This document shows, piece by piece, positions 32,994 to 41,632 of a stretch of 64,000 bases of DNA; positions within the stretch are counted from its first letter, which is position 1, and each line of letters begins with the position of its first letter. Below the pieces are notes generated by a model that was not told the origin of the DNA, ran no database searches, and saw nothing but the letters and a program-made list of their open reading frames with translations. The stretch is from assembly GCF_007970805.1 (NCBI RefSeq), contig NZ_CP042433.1:4030001-4094000 (forward strand). The letters are read 5' to 3'. This DNA comes from Flavisolibacter ginsenosidimutans (GTDB lineage: Bacteria > Bacteroidota > Bacteroidia > Chitinophagales > Chitinophagaceae). The position numbers were made by a program, and so were the translations under genes.

Positions 32994-34770
32994 ATAAAGC
33001 ATACCGCCCGTCATTCACCAACTGCGCAGCGATTTTTCTTCTTGCTTCTTTGCTGTTGAACGGTTGTGCTTTTGTAAAGCGGCGAAGTCCCATCAGGATC
33101 ATGCGCTGCTCGTCGCCTTCGGCAAAAGCATTGATGGCATCTTTGCCGTTTTTCAGTACGCGGTCGGCAGCATCGTACAAGAAGCAATTGAGCATGTCTT
33201 TGTAAACACCGGCAGTACCGTTTTCAGTTAGCTTCATTACACGCAGCAAAAGGCTCTCGGCAACAAAAGTGTCAATGCTCATGTCGGCAATGCACATCAA
33301 AATTTCCTGCTCGTTCTGCAATTGCATCATCAGCTTTTGCGCGGCCGCACCGGCAGTTAAGAGCAACGCTTTTTTAAAGCCTTGCACCAGTTTTCTTTCT
33401 TGCGCAAAAGGCGTTTCGTCTTCTTCACCAAAATCAGGAATGCTCATTAATTCACCCTGCACTTTCATGGCGGCACCCATCATGTTCAACCGGCCTTGCA
33501 TGGCACGTTTCAATGTCATGTCAACGGTTAAAAGACGATTGATTTCATTTGTTCCTTCGTAAATGCGGTTGATGCGGCTGTCGCGATAGGCTCTTGAAAT
33601 ATTGTACTCTGCACTGTAGCCGTTGCCACCGTGAATCTGCACGCCTTCGTCCACAACAAAGTCCAGCACTTCACTGCCGTACACTTTCAAAATGGCGCAT
33701 TCGATCGCGTATTCTTCGGCTGCACCGAGCAGCGCTTCGTTAAAGGGCTTGCCGCCTTCGTGCAACTCAGATTCTTTATCGTCAATCCATGCCGCTGCGC
33801 GGTAAAGCGCTGTTTCGCAGGCAAAGGTTTCAATTGCCATCTCGGCGAGCTTGTGCTGAATGGCGCCAAACTTCACGATGGGTGTTTTAAATTGTTCGCG
33901 GGTCATGGCGTATTCGGTCGAATTGGAGATGGCATGTTTCGCTCCACCGAGAGCCGCAGCACACAGTTTCAAGCGACCGATGTTTAAAATATTAAAGGCA
34001 ATCTTGTGGCCTTTGCCAATCTCGCCCAGCAGGTTTTCAACCGGCACTTTGCAATCCTGGAAATACAATTGAACAGTGCTCGAACCTTTGATGCCCATCT
34101 TGTCTTCTTCGGGGCCGTTGGTGAATCCTTCAAAACCTCTTTCAACAAGAAAGGCCGTGAACTCCTTGCCATCAATTTTTGCAAACACGGTATAAACGTC
34201 GGCGAAGCCGCCGTTGGTAATCCAGCATTTTTGCCCGTTGAGCAAATAATATTTTCCGTCTTCGCTCAGCTTTGCCGTGGTCTTTGCACCGAGGGCATCG
34301 GAACCGCTGTTGGGTTCCGTTAAACCATATGCGCCTATCCATTCGCCGGAGATTAATTTGGGCAAATATTTTTGCTTCTGTTCTTCGGTGCCGAAGTATA
34401 AAATGGGCAAGGTGCCGATGCCCGTGTGGGCTGAAATTGCAACCGAAAAAGAATGCCCCGCACCCAAATATTCGCTCACGATAGTTGATGTGACAAAGTC
34501 TTTTCCAAGTCCGCCGTATTCTTCGGGAAAGGCCACAGAGAGCAAGCCTTGTTCACCGGCTTTTTGCAAAAGGCTGCGCATGTAACCGGGTTCCATTTTG
34601 TCCATGCGCTCCACGTTGGGCAATACTTCCTGCCGCAAAAACTGGTCGCACATGTCGCGAATCATTTTTTGTTCTTCGTTGAAATCTTCGGGTGTGAACG
34701 TTGCCTGCGGCTCGCTTTCTTTTACCAGCCATTCGCCGCCTTTGAGGGCTTGTGTTTTTATTGCTTCCAT
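32992..34770 (-). CDS. Acyl-CoA dehydrogenase with C-terminal extension
   Basis: FAD enzyme introducing the alpha-beta double bond in acyl-CoA, linked to beta-oxidation. The 592-residue protein contains the normal core to about residue 410: YGAYGLTEPNSGSDALGAKTTA for FAD and substrate, WITNGGFADVYTVFAK, KMGIKGSSTVQLYFQDCKVP, AMTREQFKTPIVKFGAIQ, and the end of the core QIHGGNGYSAEYNISRAYRDSRINRIYEGTNEINRLL, where the catalytic Glu sits in YEGTNE. About 180 further helical residues form the C-terminal extension found in the VLCAD/ACAD9-like and Bacteroidota branch. A MarR regulator is encoded just upstream on the same strand. Confidence 0.93.
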   Translation of the reverse strand: MEAIKTQALKGGEWLVKESEPQATFTPEDFNEEQKMIRDMCDQFLRQEVLPNVERMDKMEPGYMRSLLQKAGEQGLLSVAFPEEYGGLGKDFVTSTIVSEYLGAGHSFSVAISAHTGIGTLPILYFGTEEQKQKYLPKLISGEWIGAYGLTEPNSGSDALGAKTTAKLSEDGKYYLLNGQKCWITNGGFADVYTVFAKIDGKEFTAFLVERGFEGFTNGPEEDKMGIKGSSTVQLYFQDCKVPVENLLGEIGKGHKIAFNILNIGRLKLCAAALGGAKHAISNSTEYAMTREQFKTPIVKFGAIQHKLAEMAIETFACETALYRAAAWIDDKESELHEGGKPFNEALLGAAEEYAIECAILKVYGSEVLDFVVDEGVQIHGGNGYSAEYNISRAYRDSRINRIYEGTNEINRLLTVDMTLKRAMQGRLNMMGAAMKVQGELMSIPDFGEEDETPFAQERKLVQGFKKALLLTAGAAAQKLMMQLQNEQEILMCIADMSIDTFVAESLLLRVMKLTENGTAGVYKDMLNCFLYDAADRVLKNGKDAINAFAEGDEQRMILMGLRRFTKAQPFNSKEARRKIAAQLVNDGRYAL

Positions 34771-34800
34771 CGTTAGCGTTTTGTTTTATCGTTTTAAAAA

Positions 34801-34877
34801 TTGTTGTTCGTTGATCGTTAGCCGTTGGTCGAAGAGAAATGAGAGTTGACGATTGCTTTCGAACAACGATCAACGCT
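34801..34877. repeat. Inverted pair of heptamer-period arms, locus F
   Basis: Left arm 34801-34832 steps GTTGTTC, GTTGATC, GTTAGCC, GTTGGTC. Right arm 34844-34877 contains the inverse complement (GAACAAC, GATCAAC). It fills the spacer between the MarR gene stop and the acyl-CoA dehydrogenase start, leaving about 30 bases for a separate promoter. Confidence 0.75.
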
Positions 34878-34879
34878 TT

Positions 34880-35323
34880 TCAAGAGCTAAGGTTATCGTA
34901 CACCTTCTGCAACACTTCCTTGCACATTTCAATGTCCTTCTGCGACACGCCGGCAAGTGCTTCGTTCAGCGTTTCTTCGGCTAACTGCATGGTTTCTCCT
35001 TCCAGCTTCAGCGCTTCCTTCGTCAAGAGAATTTTGTTGATGCGCCGGTCCTTGTCGTGCGCCACACGTTTTACCAAGCCTAATTTTTCAAGGTTGTCAA
35101 CAAGCCGCGTAATGCTTGGCTTGTCGCGAAAGGTGGCATTGCAAAGCTCCTGCTGGCTGATGCCATCGGCCTTCCACAAATGATACAGAACGCTCCATTG
35201 TTCAATGGTGACGGAGATGCCCGCCTCGTTGAATTTCTTTTGCAGCCGCCGCGCAATGGCCGTAGAAGCCTTGCCCGTGATGAAACTGTATAATTCGCCT
35301 TTTTTAAAATGGGTTGAAACCAT
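34880..35323 (-). CDS. MarR family transcriptional regulator
   Basis: A 147-residue winged-helix protein of the MarR family. The DNA-binding part is SVLYHLWKADGISQQELCNATFRDKPSITRLVDNLEKLGLVKRV, with the wing AHDKDRRINKILLTKEA. Helices at both ends form the dimer. The ORF can extend to 35374, but the ATG at 35323 (MVSTHFKKGELYSF) gives the usual MarR length and places a palindromic operator just before the start. The acyl-CoA dehydrogenase gene lies downstream on the same strand, so control of fatty-acid or aromatic-acid catabolism is likely but not shown. Confidence 0.88.
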   Translation of the reverse strand: MVSTHFKKGELYSFITGKASTAIARRLQKKFNEAGISVTIEQWSVLYHLWKADGISQQELCNATFRDKPSITRLVDNLEKLGLVKRVAHDKDRRINKILLTKEALKLEGETMQLAEETLNEALAGVSQKDIEMCKEVLQKVYDNLSS

Positions 35324-35324
35324 A

Positions 35325-35342
35325 TAGTTGTTTATGCAACTA
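35325..35342. promoter_or_regulatory. Palindromic MarR-type operator
   Basis: TAGTTG-TTTATG-CAACTA, a perfect 6+6 palindrome, ends 1 base before the regulator's start codon. The AGTTG/CAACT pattern is a common MarR-family operator, so it is a likely site of autoregulation. Confidence 0.65.
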
Positions 35343-35513
35343 CTTAAAAGTACACCGGAATTTGGAAGCGCCAAATATTTTTTGGGAAAAGTTTTTTAAG
35401 CCGTGCCAAAACATGCCACATCGGTTAGAAGCTTAAGGTTGAAAACGTCCGTGCTGGTAGGGAGTGTTTTCAGCAAACTGCTTCAGCGCCGAAAAGATTT
35501 AGTTTTGAACCGC

Positions 35514-36635
35514 ATGTGGCTCACGATCATCACCGTTGTCTTTCTCCTGATTTATGCGGCCCTGATTTTTTTTTATTTCGTGCAATGGAACAAGTTGCAG
35601 GATTACAAACCCGCGGCGCAAACGCCAGCGGTTTTTGTTTCCGTGATTGTTGCCGCCCGCAACGAAGAAAAAACGCTGCCGCTGTTGTTGAAAGATTTGT
35701 CGGAACAAACATTCCCCCAGCATTTATTTGAAGTCATCGTTGTTGACGATTACTCCACCGACAACACGGCCGCGGTTGCAAGCAAGTTTAAGGCGCAAAA
35801 CATCCGCATAATTTTTCCCGATGCGCCGCCCGGAGCTTCTTCAAAAAAGGCAGCCATCGCTTCGGGCATAAAAAAAACAAAAGGCGAATTGATGTTGATC
35901 ACCGATGCCGATTGCCGTGTGAGTAAGGAATGGTTGCAAATTATGGCTTCATTCTATAAAGAGCGCAGTGCTGCTTTCATTGCCGCACCCGTTGCTTTTA
36001 CACACGATAACTCTTTGCTGCAAATTTTCCAGGTGCTTGATTTTATCACGCTGCAGGGTGTTACCGCCGCAAGCGTAAACGCCAACGTTCACACCATGTG
36101 CAACGGCGCCAACCTGGCTTATACAAAACAAGCCTTTGAAGAAGTGAACGGCTTTGCCGGCATAGATAAAGTAGCCACCGGCGATGACATGCTTTTGATG
36201 CACAAGATCTGGAAAGCTTATCCGCAAAAAGTTTGTTATTTGAAATGCAAAGAAGCCGTTGTGGAAACAACACCCATGCAAAGCTGGAAAGATTTTTTGC
36301 TGCAGCGTCGGCGTTGGGCCAGCAAAACATTGGTGTACGATGATTGGCGAATCATTGTTGTGTTAGGCTTTGTGCTGCTTTTTAACCTTTTGCCCTTTGT
36401 CCTGCTTGTTGCTGCTTTGTTCAACAAAACTTACTGGATTATATTTTTTTTCTTCTTTCTGGCAAAAACGGTTATCGAATGGCCTTTCGTGTCGTCGGTT
36501 GCGGCTTTCTTCGGCGAACAAAAATTAATGCGGCACTTCTTCTTCGTGCAACCGCTGCATGTTTTTTACACGGTGTTTGTTGGCTTGCTTGGCCAGGCCG
36601 GAAAATATGAATGGAAGGGAAGAAGAACACGGTAG
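35514..36635 (+). CDS. Family 2 glycosyltransferase, membrane-bound
   Basis: A 373-residue processive-type GT2 enzyme. It has one N-terminal helix (WLTIITVVFLLIYAALIFFYFV), a cytoplasmic GT-A domain and two or three C-terminal helices. GT-A motifs: VSVIVAARNEEKTLPLLL, EVIVVDDYSTDNT (first Asp), LITDADCRV (DxD), ATGDDMLLMHKIW and LQRRRWASK (the Q/RxxRW motif). An upstream in-frame extension to 35403 exists, but its 37 residues are basic and not family-like, so the ATG at 35514 before the first helix is preferred. Sugar and acceptor are unknown; related proteins make surface glycolipids or carotenoid glycosides. Confidence 0.88.
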   Translation: MWLTIITVVFLLIYAALIFFYFVQWNKLQDYKPAAQTPAVFVSVIVAARNEEKTLPLLLKDLSEQTFPQHLFEVIVVDDYSTDNTAAVASKFKAQNIRIIFPDAPPGASSKKAAIASGIKKTKGELMLITDADCRVSKEWLQIMASFYKERSAAFIAAPVAFTHDNSLLQIFQVLDFITLQGVTAASVNANVHTMCNGANLAYTKQAFEEVNGFAGIDKVATGDDMLLMHKIWKAYPQKVCYLKCKEAVVETTPMQSWKDFLLQRRRWASKTLVYDDWRIIVVLGFVLLFNLLPFVLLVAALFNKTYWIIFFFFFLAKTVIEWPFVSSVAAFFGEQKLMRHFFFVQPLHVFYTVFVGLLGQAGKYEWKGRRTR

Positions 36636-36992
36636 CGCAGACTTCAATAAATTTTGTCTTCATGGGTAATTTCATTAGAGGCGCATAACAACCCGTGACC
36701 TGTTGTTACTATGCAAGAACGGATCTGCCGAAGATGAAAGAAATCTGTCACAAATTTAAAACTCTTCTTGAGCCTATACTTTAAAGGCATAATCAAAACG
36801 TAATCTCGCTATCCCGAAAACGGCCTACAATAAACCCTGACAACAACGAAAGCATTTGGCTCTGCAGATTCGTTGGTTTAAAGCCAAAAAGCCGGCTGTC
36901 AACGAATGCCCGTTTATTTTATCCTTATAGTTCCTTTTTTTGTGGATCGTGCATTGCATGCCATTACTTGGCTTGCGATCATTCCAATAGCT
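36636..36992. other. Spacer with an imperfect hairpin
   Basis: 357 bases with no credible gene. The only structure seen is an imperfect hairpin at 36683-36714 (GCATAACAAC/GTTGTTACTATGC) without a T-run. The following gene is more AT-rich than its neighbours. Confidence 0.5.
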
Positions 36993-38114
36993 ATGAAGAA
37001 AAGATTATACGAAATTGACGTTTTAAGGTTTTTTGCAGCTTTGTTTGTTGTATTCTTTCACTATACAAAATCCGTCTTTAATGAATATGGATTTTACCTG
37101 TTGCAAAACGAAGGGATAAACCGTTTTTTGGAGCATGGATTTTTAGGGGTAAACCTGTTTTTTATCATAAGTGGCTTTGTTATTCTTATGTCGTCACAAG
37201 GCGTGTCGGCGAGTAAGTTCCTCAAGACGAGAGCAATTCGCTTGTATCCCGCGTTCATACCCATTTGCCTTTTAACTTTTATATGCGCCAGGATTTTCAT
37301 GCCTGAATATAGCGTTAGTGTAAAAGAGTTGCTTATGAATGTCTCTTTGGTTGGAACAGTCTCTGTTTGGTTTAATGGAAAGTTGGTAAGTGGTGTTTAT
37401 TGGACCTTATTGGTAGAGATTCAGTTTTATTTCATGATTTATCTCTTGATTTATTTTAAAAAGCTTACGTATATACGTACCTTTCTAATTGCATGGTTGG
37501 CTTGTTCGCTGCTCATTAATTTGGGTCAAAGCTATTTTACTCATAACGCCTTGCTCCATAAGTTAAGCTTGGCTTTTGTTGCTGAATATTCTTACTATTT
37601 TATAGCGGGTTGTTATTTCTACCTGATTAAATATGATCGAAAAAAAGGCGACTTGGTCATGCCCTTGTTGTGTATGTTCGTTGCTGTTACATGTTCTAAG
37701 CTGCATCTTTATAACACCGCATTTGATCTGGCAGGATCTGTTATCATTGCCGTTTTTTTTGGGGTCTTTTACTTTATTTCTTTGAGAGATATCAGGTATT
37801 CTTCCAATTTTCAGTTTATAGAAAAGATGGGCAATATAACTTATCCGCTATACCTGATTCATGAAACCCTGGGTCTGATCCTGATTGGTAAATGGAAAAA
37901 CTATATGCCGGCGCCTTTACTCATGTGCGTTACCGCAATCCTGATGATTTCCATTGCCTATCTAAGTTATTTGTATATAGAGAAGCCTGTCATGAAAAAG
38001 CTAAAGGACCTTTTATTTGCACAGCGCAGGTGGCAAGCTGAAAAACAGGAGCCGCTGCAAGCAATGATCGTAGAACAAATCTCAACGCAACACGGTGAGC
38101 GGCAGTTAAACTAA
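36993..38114 (+). CDS. Acyltransferase family 3 (OafA-like) membrane protein
   Basis: A 373-residue membrane O-acyltransferase with about ten helices. The family's N-terminal motif is KRLYEIDVLRFFAALFVVFFHYTKS (R-FFA and catalytic His), followed by GFLGVNLFFIISGFVILMSSQG and FLKTRAIRLYPAFIPICL. Such enzymes acetylate or acylate polysaccharides and lipids at the cell surface. An ORF extension to 36906 adds a hydrophobic leader before MKKRLYEID; the ATG at 36993 is the family-consistent start. The gene is more AT-rich than its neighbours, pointing to transfer of a surface-modification gene. Confidence 0.87.
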   Translation: MKKRLYEIDVLRFFAALFVVFFHYTKSVFNEYGFYLLQNEGINRFLEHGFLGVNLFFIISGFVILMSSQGVSASKFLKTRAIRLYPAFIPICLLTFICARIFMPEYSVSVKELLMNVSLVGTVSVWFNGKLVSGVYWTLLVEIQFYFMIYLLIYFKKLTYIRTFLIAWLACSLLINLGQSYFTHNALLHKLSLAFVAEYSYYFIAGCYFYLIKYDRKKGDLVMPLLCMFVAVTCSKLHLYNTAFDLAGSVIIAVFFGVFYFISLRDIRYSSNFQFIEKMGNITYPLYLIHETLGLILIGKWKNYMPAPLLMCVTAILMISIAYLSYLYIEKPVMKKLKDLLFAQRRWQAEKQEPLQAMIVEQISTQHGERQLN

Positions 38115-38161
38115 AGTCTATTTATCGGTTGATCACTTGCCTTGGCCTTTATATTTGTTTA

Positions 38162-39244
38162 ATGAATCCATCACCATCTTTTTGGCAATCTGCCTGGCAA
38201 CGGTTGAAAAAAAACAAAGGTGCCATGGCCGGATTGGTGATGATTTTTGTTGCCGTTTTTGTTGCCGTTTTCGGTTATTTTCTTTCGCCTGATCCTTCGC
38301 CCTTCGCCAACCGCATTGTTTTGGAAATAGGAGGAGAGAAGCCCGGTTATACAAGAGACTTTCTGCAAGTAAAAAAAGAAACAAAAGGAGAAGCGTCTTT
38401 TCTCTCAAGGCTTGTTTCGGGCAAACCCGATGACGTGGATTATATTCCCATCGCATCTTACCAGCAAACAAGCGACAGCGTTATTGCGCAGAAATACATT
38501 GACGAAGGCGTAACGGAAAGAGTGGCTTTTGCAAAAGCAGCCCTCGCAAAAGAACCGGTCGCCACCAAGAAATTTTACCTCGGCACCGATAAATACGGCC
38601 GCGATATTTTAAGTCGCCTCATCATTGGAACAAGAGTAAGCCTGAGCGTGGGGTTGATAACGGTTTTGATTTCCTTATCCGTTGGCATTTTATTTGGCGC
38701 CATCGCTGGTTATTTTGGTGGCCGTGCAGACAACGTGGTGATGTGGCTCATTAACGTTATTTGGAGCATCCCAACCTTGTTACTTGTATTTGCCGTTACG
38801 CTTTTGTTGGGTAAAGGTTTCTGGCAGGTGTTTATTGCCGTGGGTTTAACCTTGTGGGTGAACGTGGCAAGGCTGGTTCGCGGACAAATAATGGTGACCA
38901 AAGAACTACAGTACGTGGAAGCAGCAAAAGTGTTGGGCTTCTCGCACACGCGAATCATTGCACGGCACATTTTACCCAACATCTTCGGGCCCATTCTCGT
39001 CATTGCCGCGTCCAATTTTGCATCGGCCATTGTGATTGAAGCCGGTCTGAGTTTTTTGGGTGTTGGCGTGCAACCACCGCAACCGAGTTGGGGCCTGATG
39101 ATAAAAGAGAATTACAACTTCATCATTACGCAAAACCCTATGCTGGCGCTGGCTCCCGGCTTTGCCATCATGCTGCTTGTGCTCTCGTTTAATTTGTTGG
39201 GAAACGGTTTGCGGGATGCGCTGAATGTGAGAGGAAGAATATAG
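38162..39244 (+). CDS. ABC transporter permease, OppC/DppC type
   Basis: A 360-residue inner-membrane permease of a peptide-type ABC importer. It has the N-terminal helix GAMAGLVMIFVAVFVAVFGYFLSPDP and an insert of about 100 residues before KFYLGTDKYGRDILSRLIIGTRVSLSVG, which is a DppC/OppC signature. The EAA loop that docks to the ATPase is VEAAKVLGFSHTRIIARHILPN, and the end LSFLGVGVQPPQPSWGLMI is characteristic. The ATG at 38162 (MNPSPSFWQSAW) gives the usual OppC start; 11 extra upstream codons are unlikely. The partner permease, ATPase and binding protein are not adjacent, which is common for these genes in Bacteroidota. Confidence 0.9.
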   Translation: MNPSPSFWQSAWQRLKKNKGAMAGLVMIFVAVFVAVFGYFLSPDPSPFANRIVLEIGGEKPGYTRDFLQVKKETKGEASFLSRLVSGKPDDVDYIPIASYQQTSDSVIAQKYIDEGVTERVAFAKAALAKEPVATKKFYLGTDKYGRDILSRLIIGTRVSLSVGLITVLISLSVGILFGAIAGYFGGRADNVVMWLINVIWSIPTLLLVFAVTLLLGKGFWQVFIAVGLTLWVNVARLVRGQIMVTKELQYVEAAKVLGFSHTRIIARHILPNIFGPILVIAASNFASAIVIEAGLSFLGVGVQPPQPSWGLMIKENYNFIITQNPMLALAPGFAIMLLVLSFNLLGNGLRDALNVRGRI

Positions 39245-39342
39245 GAGTCAGGAGACAGGGCTTTGAGGCGCAGAAAGTTCATGAGAACCAATTACCTATT
39301 TTGATTCTCCTGAATTCTGACTCCTGACTCCTGTCTCCTCTC
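39243..39342. repeat. Inverted pair of heptamer-period arms, locus G
   Basis: Left arm 39243-39260 (AGGAGTC, AGGAGAC). Right arm 39302-39342 (TGAATTC, TGACTCC, TGACTCC, TGTCTCC). The left arm starts at the permease stop codon, and the right arm is coding: it encodes the last residues of the O-antigen-ligase-like protein. Confidence 0.8.
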
Positions 39343-40731
39343 CGCCATCACCAACGCTGCTACACACAAATAAAATACGCTGCCTACTTTATCGGTTTCA
39401 ATCAGATCGCTTAAAAAATTCAGTGTGCATTGCATGAGCAGAATGGAGCCAATGACCGCAACAACCGTTTGCCAAAATTCATCCTTCGTGCTGCCGTAAA
39501 ATTTTTGTGTGTAGTAGAACATTGTTCCAAATAAAAACAAAAGCAACAGCAGGCCAGGCACACCTTGTTCGATGAGCGCCAGCAGAAAATAATTGTGCAC
39601 CGTGGAGTGTTCCTTGTTATCACTTACCCACGTTCGGAACAGGGGAACGGTGTAGGATTTGTAGTTTGAATAAAACGTTGTTGGCCCAAAACCCGTAAAC
39701 CAGTTTTCGCGGCTCATGTTGGCCCCGGCTGCCCAACGATAAAAACGTTCGGCGGTAGAAACGTCTTTGCCCTGATACGTTGCAGCCAGGTGTTCGCTGA
39801 AGTTTTGGTGAAAGATGGTGGTGTTGTGATCAGGAGCAAATCGCAGATAATTATCATTGTACCGAAGCCAGGCAACACTAATGGTGACGAGTAAAAGCAA
39901 AGCGAGAAAGGTTTTGAAAAGCCATCCTTTTTTTATGAGCCAAAAGCCTGACACGCCAACAAAGAAAGCAAGCCATGCGCCTCTTGAATAAGAAAAATAA
40001 AGTGCAGCCATAAGAATAATTAACGCTGCAATAATTGAAGAGCGAAGAACTTTGTTTTTTGTTTGCCTGATGAAAGCAATTGGTAAAGGAGTGATCAATA
40101 CCAGCAGCGCCGAATAGTTTACATGGTTGCGAAAGAAGGGATGCACGGCATCGTTGACATGGGCAAACCTAAAGCCTAAACCCGCGTGGCGGCAAAGCAC
40201 CAGCACCGTAGCGGTAAACATGGAAACAAACAAAACGACGGCTGAATTCTTCAGTAACTTTTCATTGTTTTTTAGCAAAAGCGGCAGGGCAACAAAGGCC
40301 AAAAGATACCAGGTTTTTGCCGCTAAATACTTTACTGAAAAGAGCGGGTAGGTAGATGCAACAACCGTAATTACCCACCAGCAAAAGCCGGTAAAAAGCA
40401 AAAAGAGCAAAGGATGAAAACGCTTTGGCTCATTCATTTTTTTTTGGTTCAACCACAGTACGACGGAGGCAAAAGCCGTCAACAACATCAGCGGCTCGTC
40501 GGGCAAATCAGTTCCCAGGCTTTCGCTGAAATGAAACTCTGTTGACCAGGGAATTGAAGCGATCAATGTATAAAAAAGGAGTTGCGGATATTGAAACAAA
40601 CAAATACTTATCAGCAAAGCCAGCGGTGCAAACAACAGCGCCGGTTCATCCGCATAAGCCGCGGCAAAGCAGCCCAGGAACAAAAGCATTGCGGCAAGGA
40701 AGACGATTGTTTTATTGACGCTTGTTGTCAT
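39292..40731 (-). CDS. O-antigen ligase/polymerase family protein (Wzy/WaaL-like)
   Basis: A 479-residue protein with about 12 membrane helices and the Wzy_C domain: a large periplasmic loop from about residue 290 to 370 containing ERFYRWAAGANMSRENWFTGFGPTTFY, then HNYFLLALIEQGVPGLLLLL. The WxxG-type GFGP and HNxxL motifs are typical of O-antigen ligases and polymerases. It is last of a tight four-gene minus-strand operon with an Lrp regulator, a flippase and a Wzz-like protein; it overlaps the Wzz-like gene by 4 bases. The C-terminal RRQESGVRIQENQNR is encoded by the heptamer-period repeat and is unlikely to be ancestral protein. Confidence 0.88.
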   Translation of the reverse strand: MTTSVNKTIVFLAAMLLFLGCFAAAYADEPALLFAPLALLISICLFQYPQLLFYTLIASIPWSTEFHFSESLGTDLPDEPLMLLTAFASVVLWLNQKKMNEPKRFHPLLFLLFTGFCWWVITVVASTYPLFSVKYLAAKTWYLLAFVALPLLLKNNEKLLKNSAVVLFVSMFTATVLVLCRHAGLGFRFAHVNDAVHPFFRNHVNYSALLVLITPLPIAFIRQTKNKVLRSSIIAALIILMAALYFSYSRGAWLAFFVGVSGFWLIKKGWLFKTFLALLLLVTISVAWLRYNDNYLRFAPDHNTTIFHQNFSEHLAATYQGKDVSTAERFYRWAAGANMSRENWFTGFGPTTFYSNYKSYTVPLFRTWVSDNKEHSTVHNYFLLALIEQGVPGLLLLLFLFGTMFYYTQKFYGSTKDEFWQTVVAVIGSILLMQCTLNFLSDLIETDKVGSVFYLCVAALVMAERRQESGVRIQENQNR

Positions 40732-41630
40732 GCCGGTTCTTTGCGACTTTCAACATAAACGGCCAGCAAAAATGAAAACAGCAGCGAAGCCAAGAATGCA
40801 AGCAATGCGTTCATTGCCGTCTTCGGCCGGTCGTACCAGGGAGAAGGGCGTGCTTGTTCAACGACGAGTAAAACTTTTGGGTTTGTTTTTACCGCGAGTT
40901 CGTATTCGTTTATCAAGCGCAGATAGTCCTGCAGCTCTTTTCTATTTTCATCTAATTGTACCGTTGCTCCGGTAAGCCGTTTGGTGTTTTTCAACAAAGA
41001 ATCTCTCACAGCCTGCGGATTGAGCGTTTGTATTTCAGGAGCGGTTTTAAAAGCAAGCCCTTCGTTTTCGATGTTGGAGACTTCGTTCAGCTTCTGCGTG
41101 TAAGCTTCTTGCAACTTTTGAAGAACGGTTCTGTTATTTTCTGTTTGCAAACGTTCGTGAATGGCGTTGATGGTTTGCATCAAGGCATTGGCAAGTGTTG
41201 CTGCCATCTCGTTATCCTTGTCCCATACTTTTACTTTCAATTCGCCGTATCCCGTGCGGCTGATGTCGCTGTTCTTTCGCAGCCGTAAGGCCGCTTTTTC
41301 TAACGCATCGTTCGCGGCCCTGTCGAGATTGTAATGCGTTGCAAGGTGTTGTGCAGCCGCTACCGCAAGAAAAACCGTATCGAGTTTTGCCGTGCCTTCA
41401 ATCTTGTCCAGTTCATCGGCTGTACCGATTTCGGAATAAAGCGTTTCAATATTTTGATTAAAGATGCGGGCTTTGTCGTTTACCATCGTGTTTACCGGCA
41501 AAGCTGTCGTTGTGCCGAGATAAAGTTTAGGGCTCAGCAAAGAAGCAATAAGTGCCGCTAATGTGCTGGCAAGCGTCAGCAAAAGCATCAGGCGCCATCG
41601 GCGAGCGATTACCAAAAAAAGATCGGGCAT
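40728..41630 (-). CDS. Wzz-like polysaccharide chain-length/co-polymerase protein
   Basis: A 300-residue protein with one helix at each end (LMLLLTLASTLAALIASLLSP near residue 15 and ALLAFLASLLFSFLLAVYVE near 275) and a periplasmic helical coiled-coil part between (residues 60-240, with ETLYSEIGTADELDKIEG and NRTVLQKLQEAYTQKLNEV). This is the Wzz/PCP topology, and the Pro-rich stretch ARPSPWYDRPKTA just before the last helix is the PCP signature. It sits between the flippase and the ligase-like gene with 2-base and overlapping junctions. It sets or supports chain length of a surface polysaccharide. Confidence 0.87.
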   Translation of the reverse strand: MPDLFLVIARRWRLMLLLTLASTLAALIASLLSPKLYLGTTTALPVNTMVNDKARIFNQNIETLYSEIGTADELDKIEGTAKLDTVFLAVAAAQHLATHYNLDRAANDALEKAALRLRKNSDISRTGYGELKVKVWDKDNEMAATLANALMQTINAIHERLQTENNRTVLQKLQEAYTQKLNEVSNIENEGLAFKTAPEIQTLNPQAVRDSLLKNTKRLTGATVQLDENRKELQDYLRLINEYELAVKTNPKVLLVVEQARPSPWYDRPKTAMNALLAFLASLLFSFLLAVYVESRKEPA

Positions 41631-41632
41631 AA

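Noticed and set aside
38162..39244. Truncated oligopeptide ABC operon
   Set aside because: The single permease is full length with all motifs; isolated OppC genes are common in this phylum, so no decay is implied.
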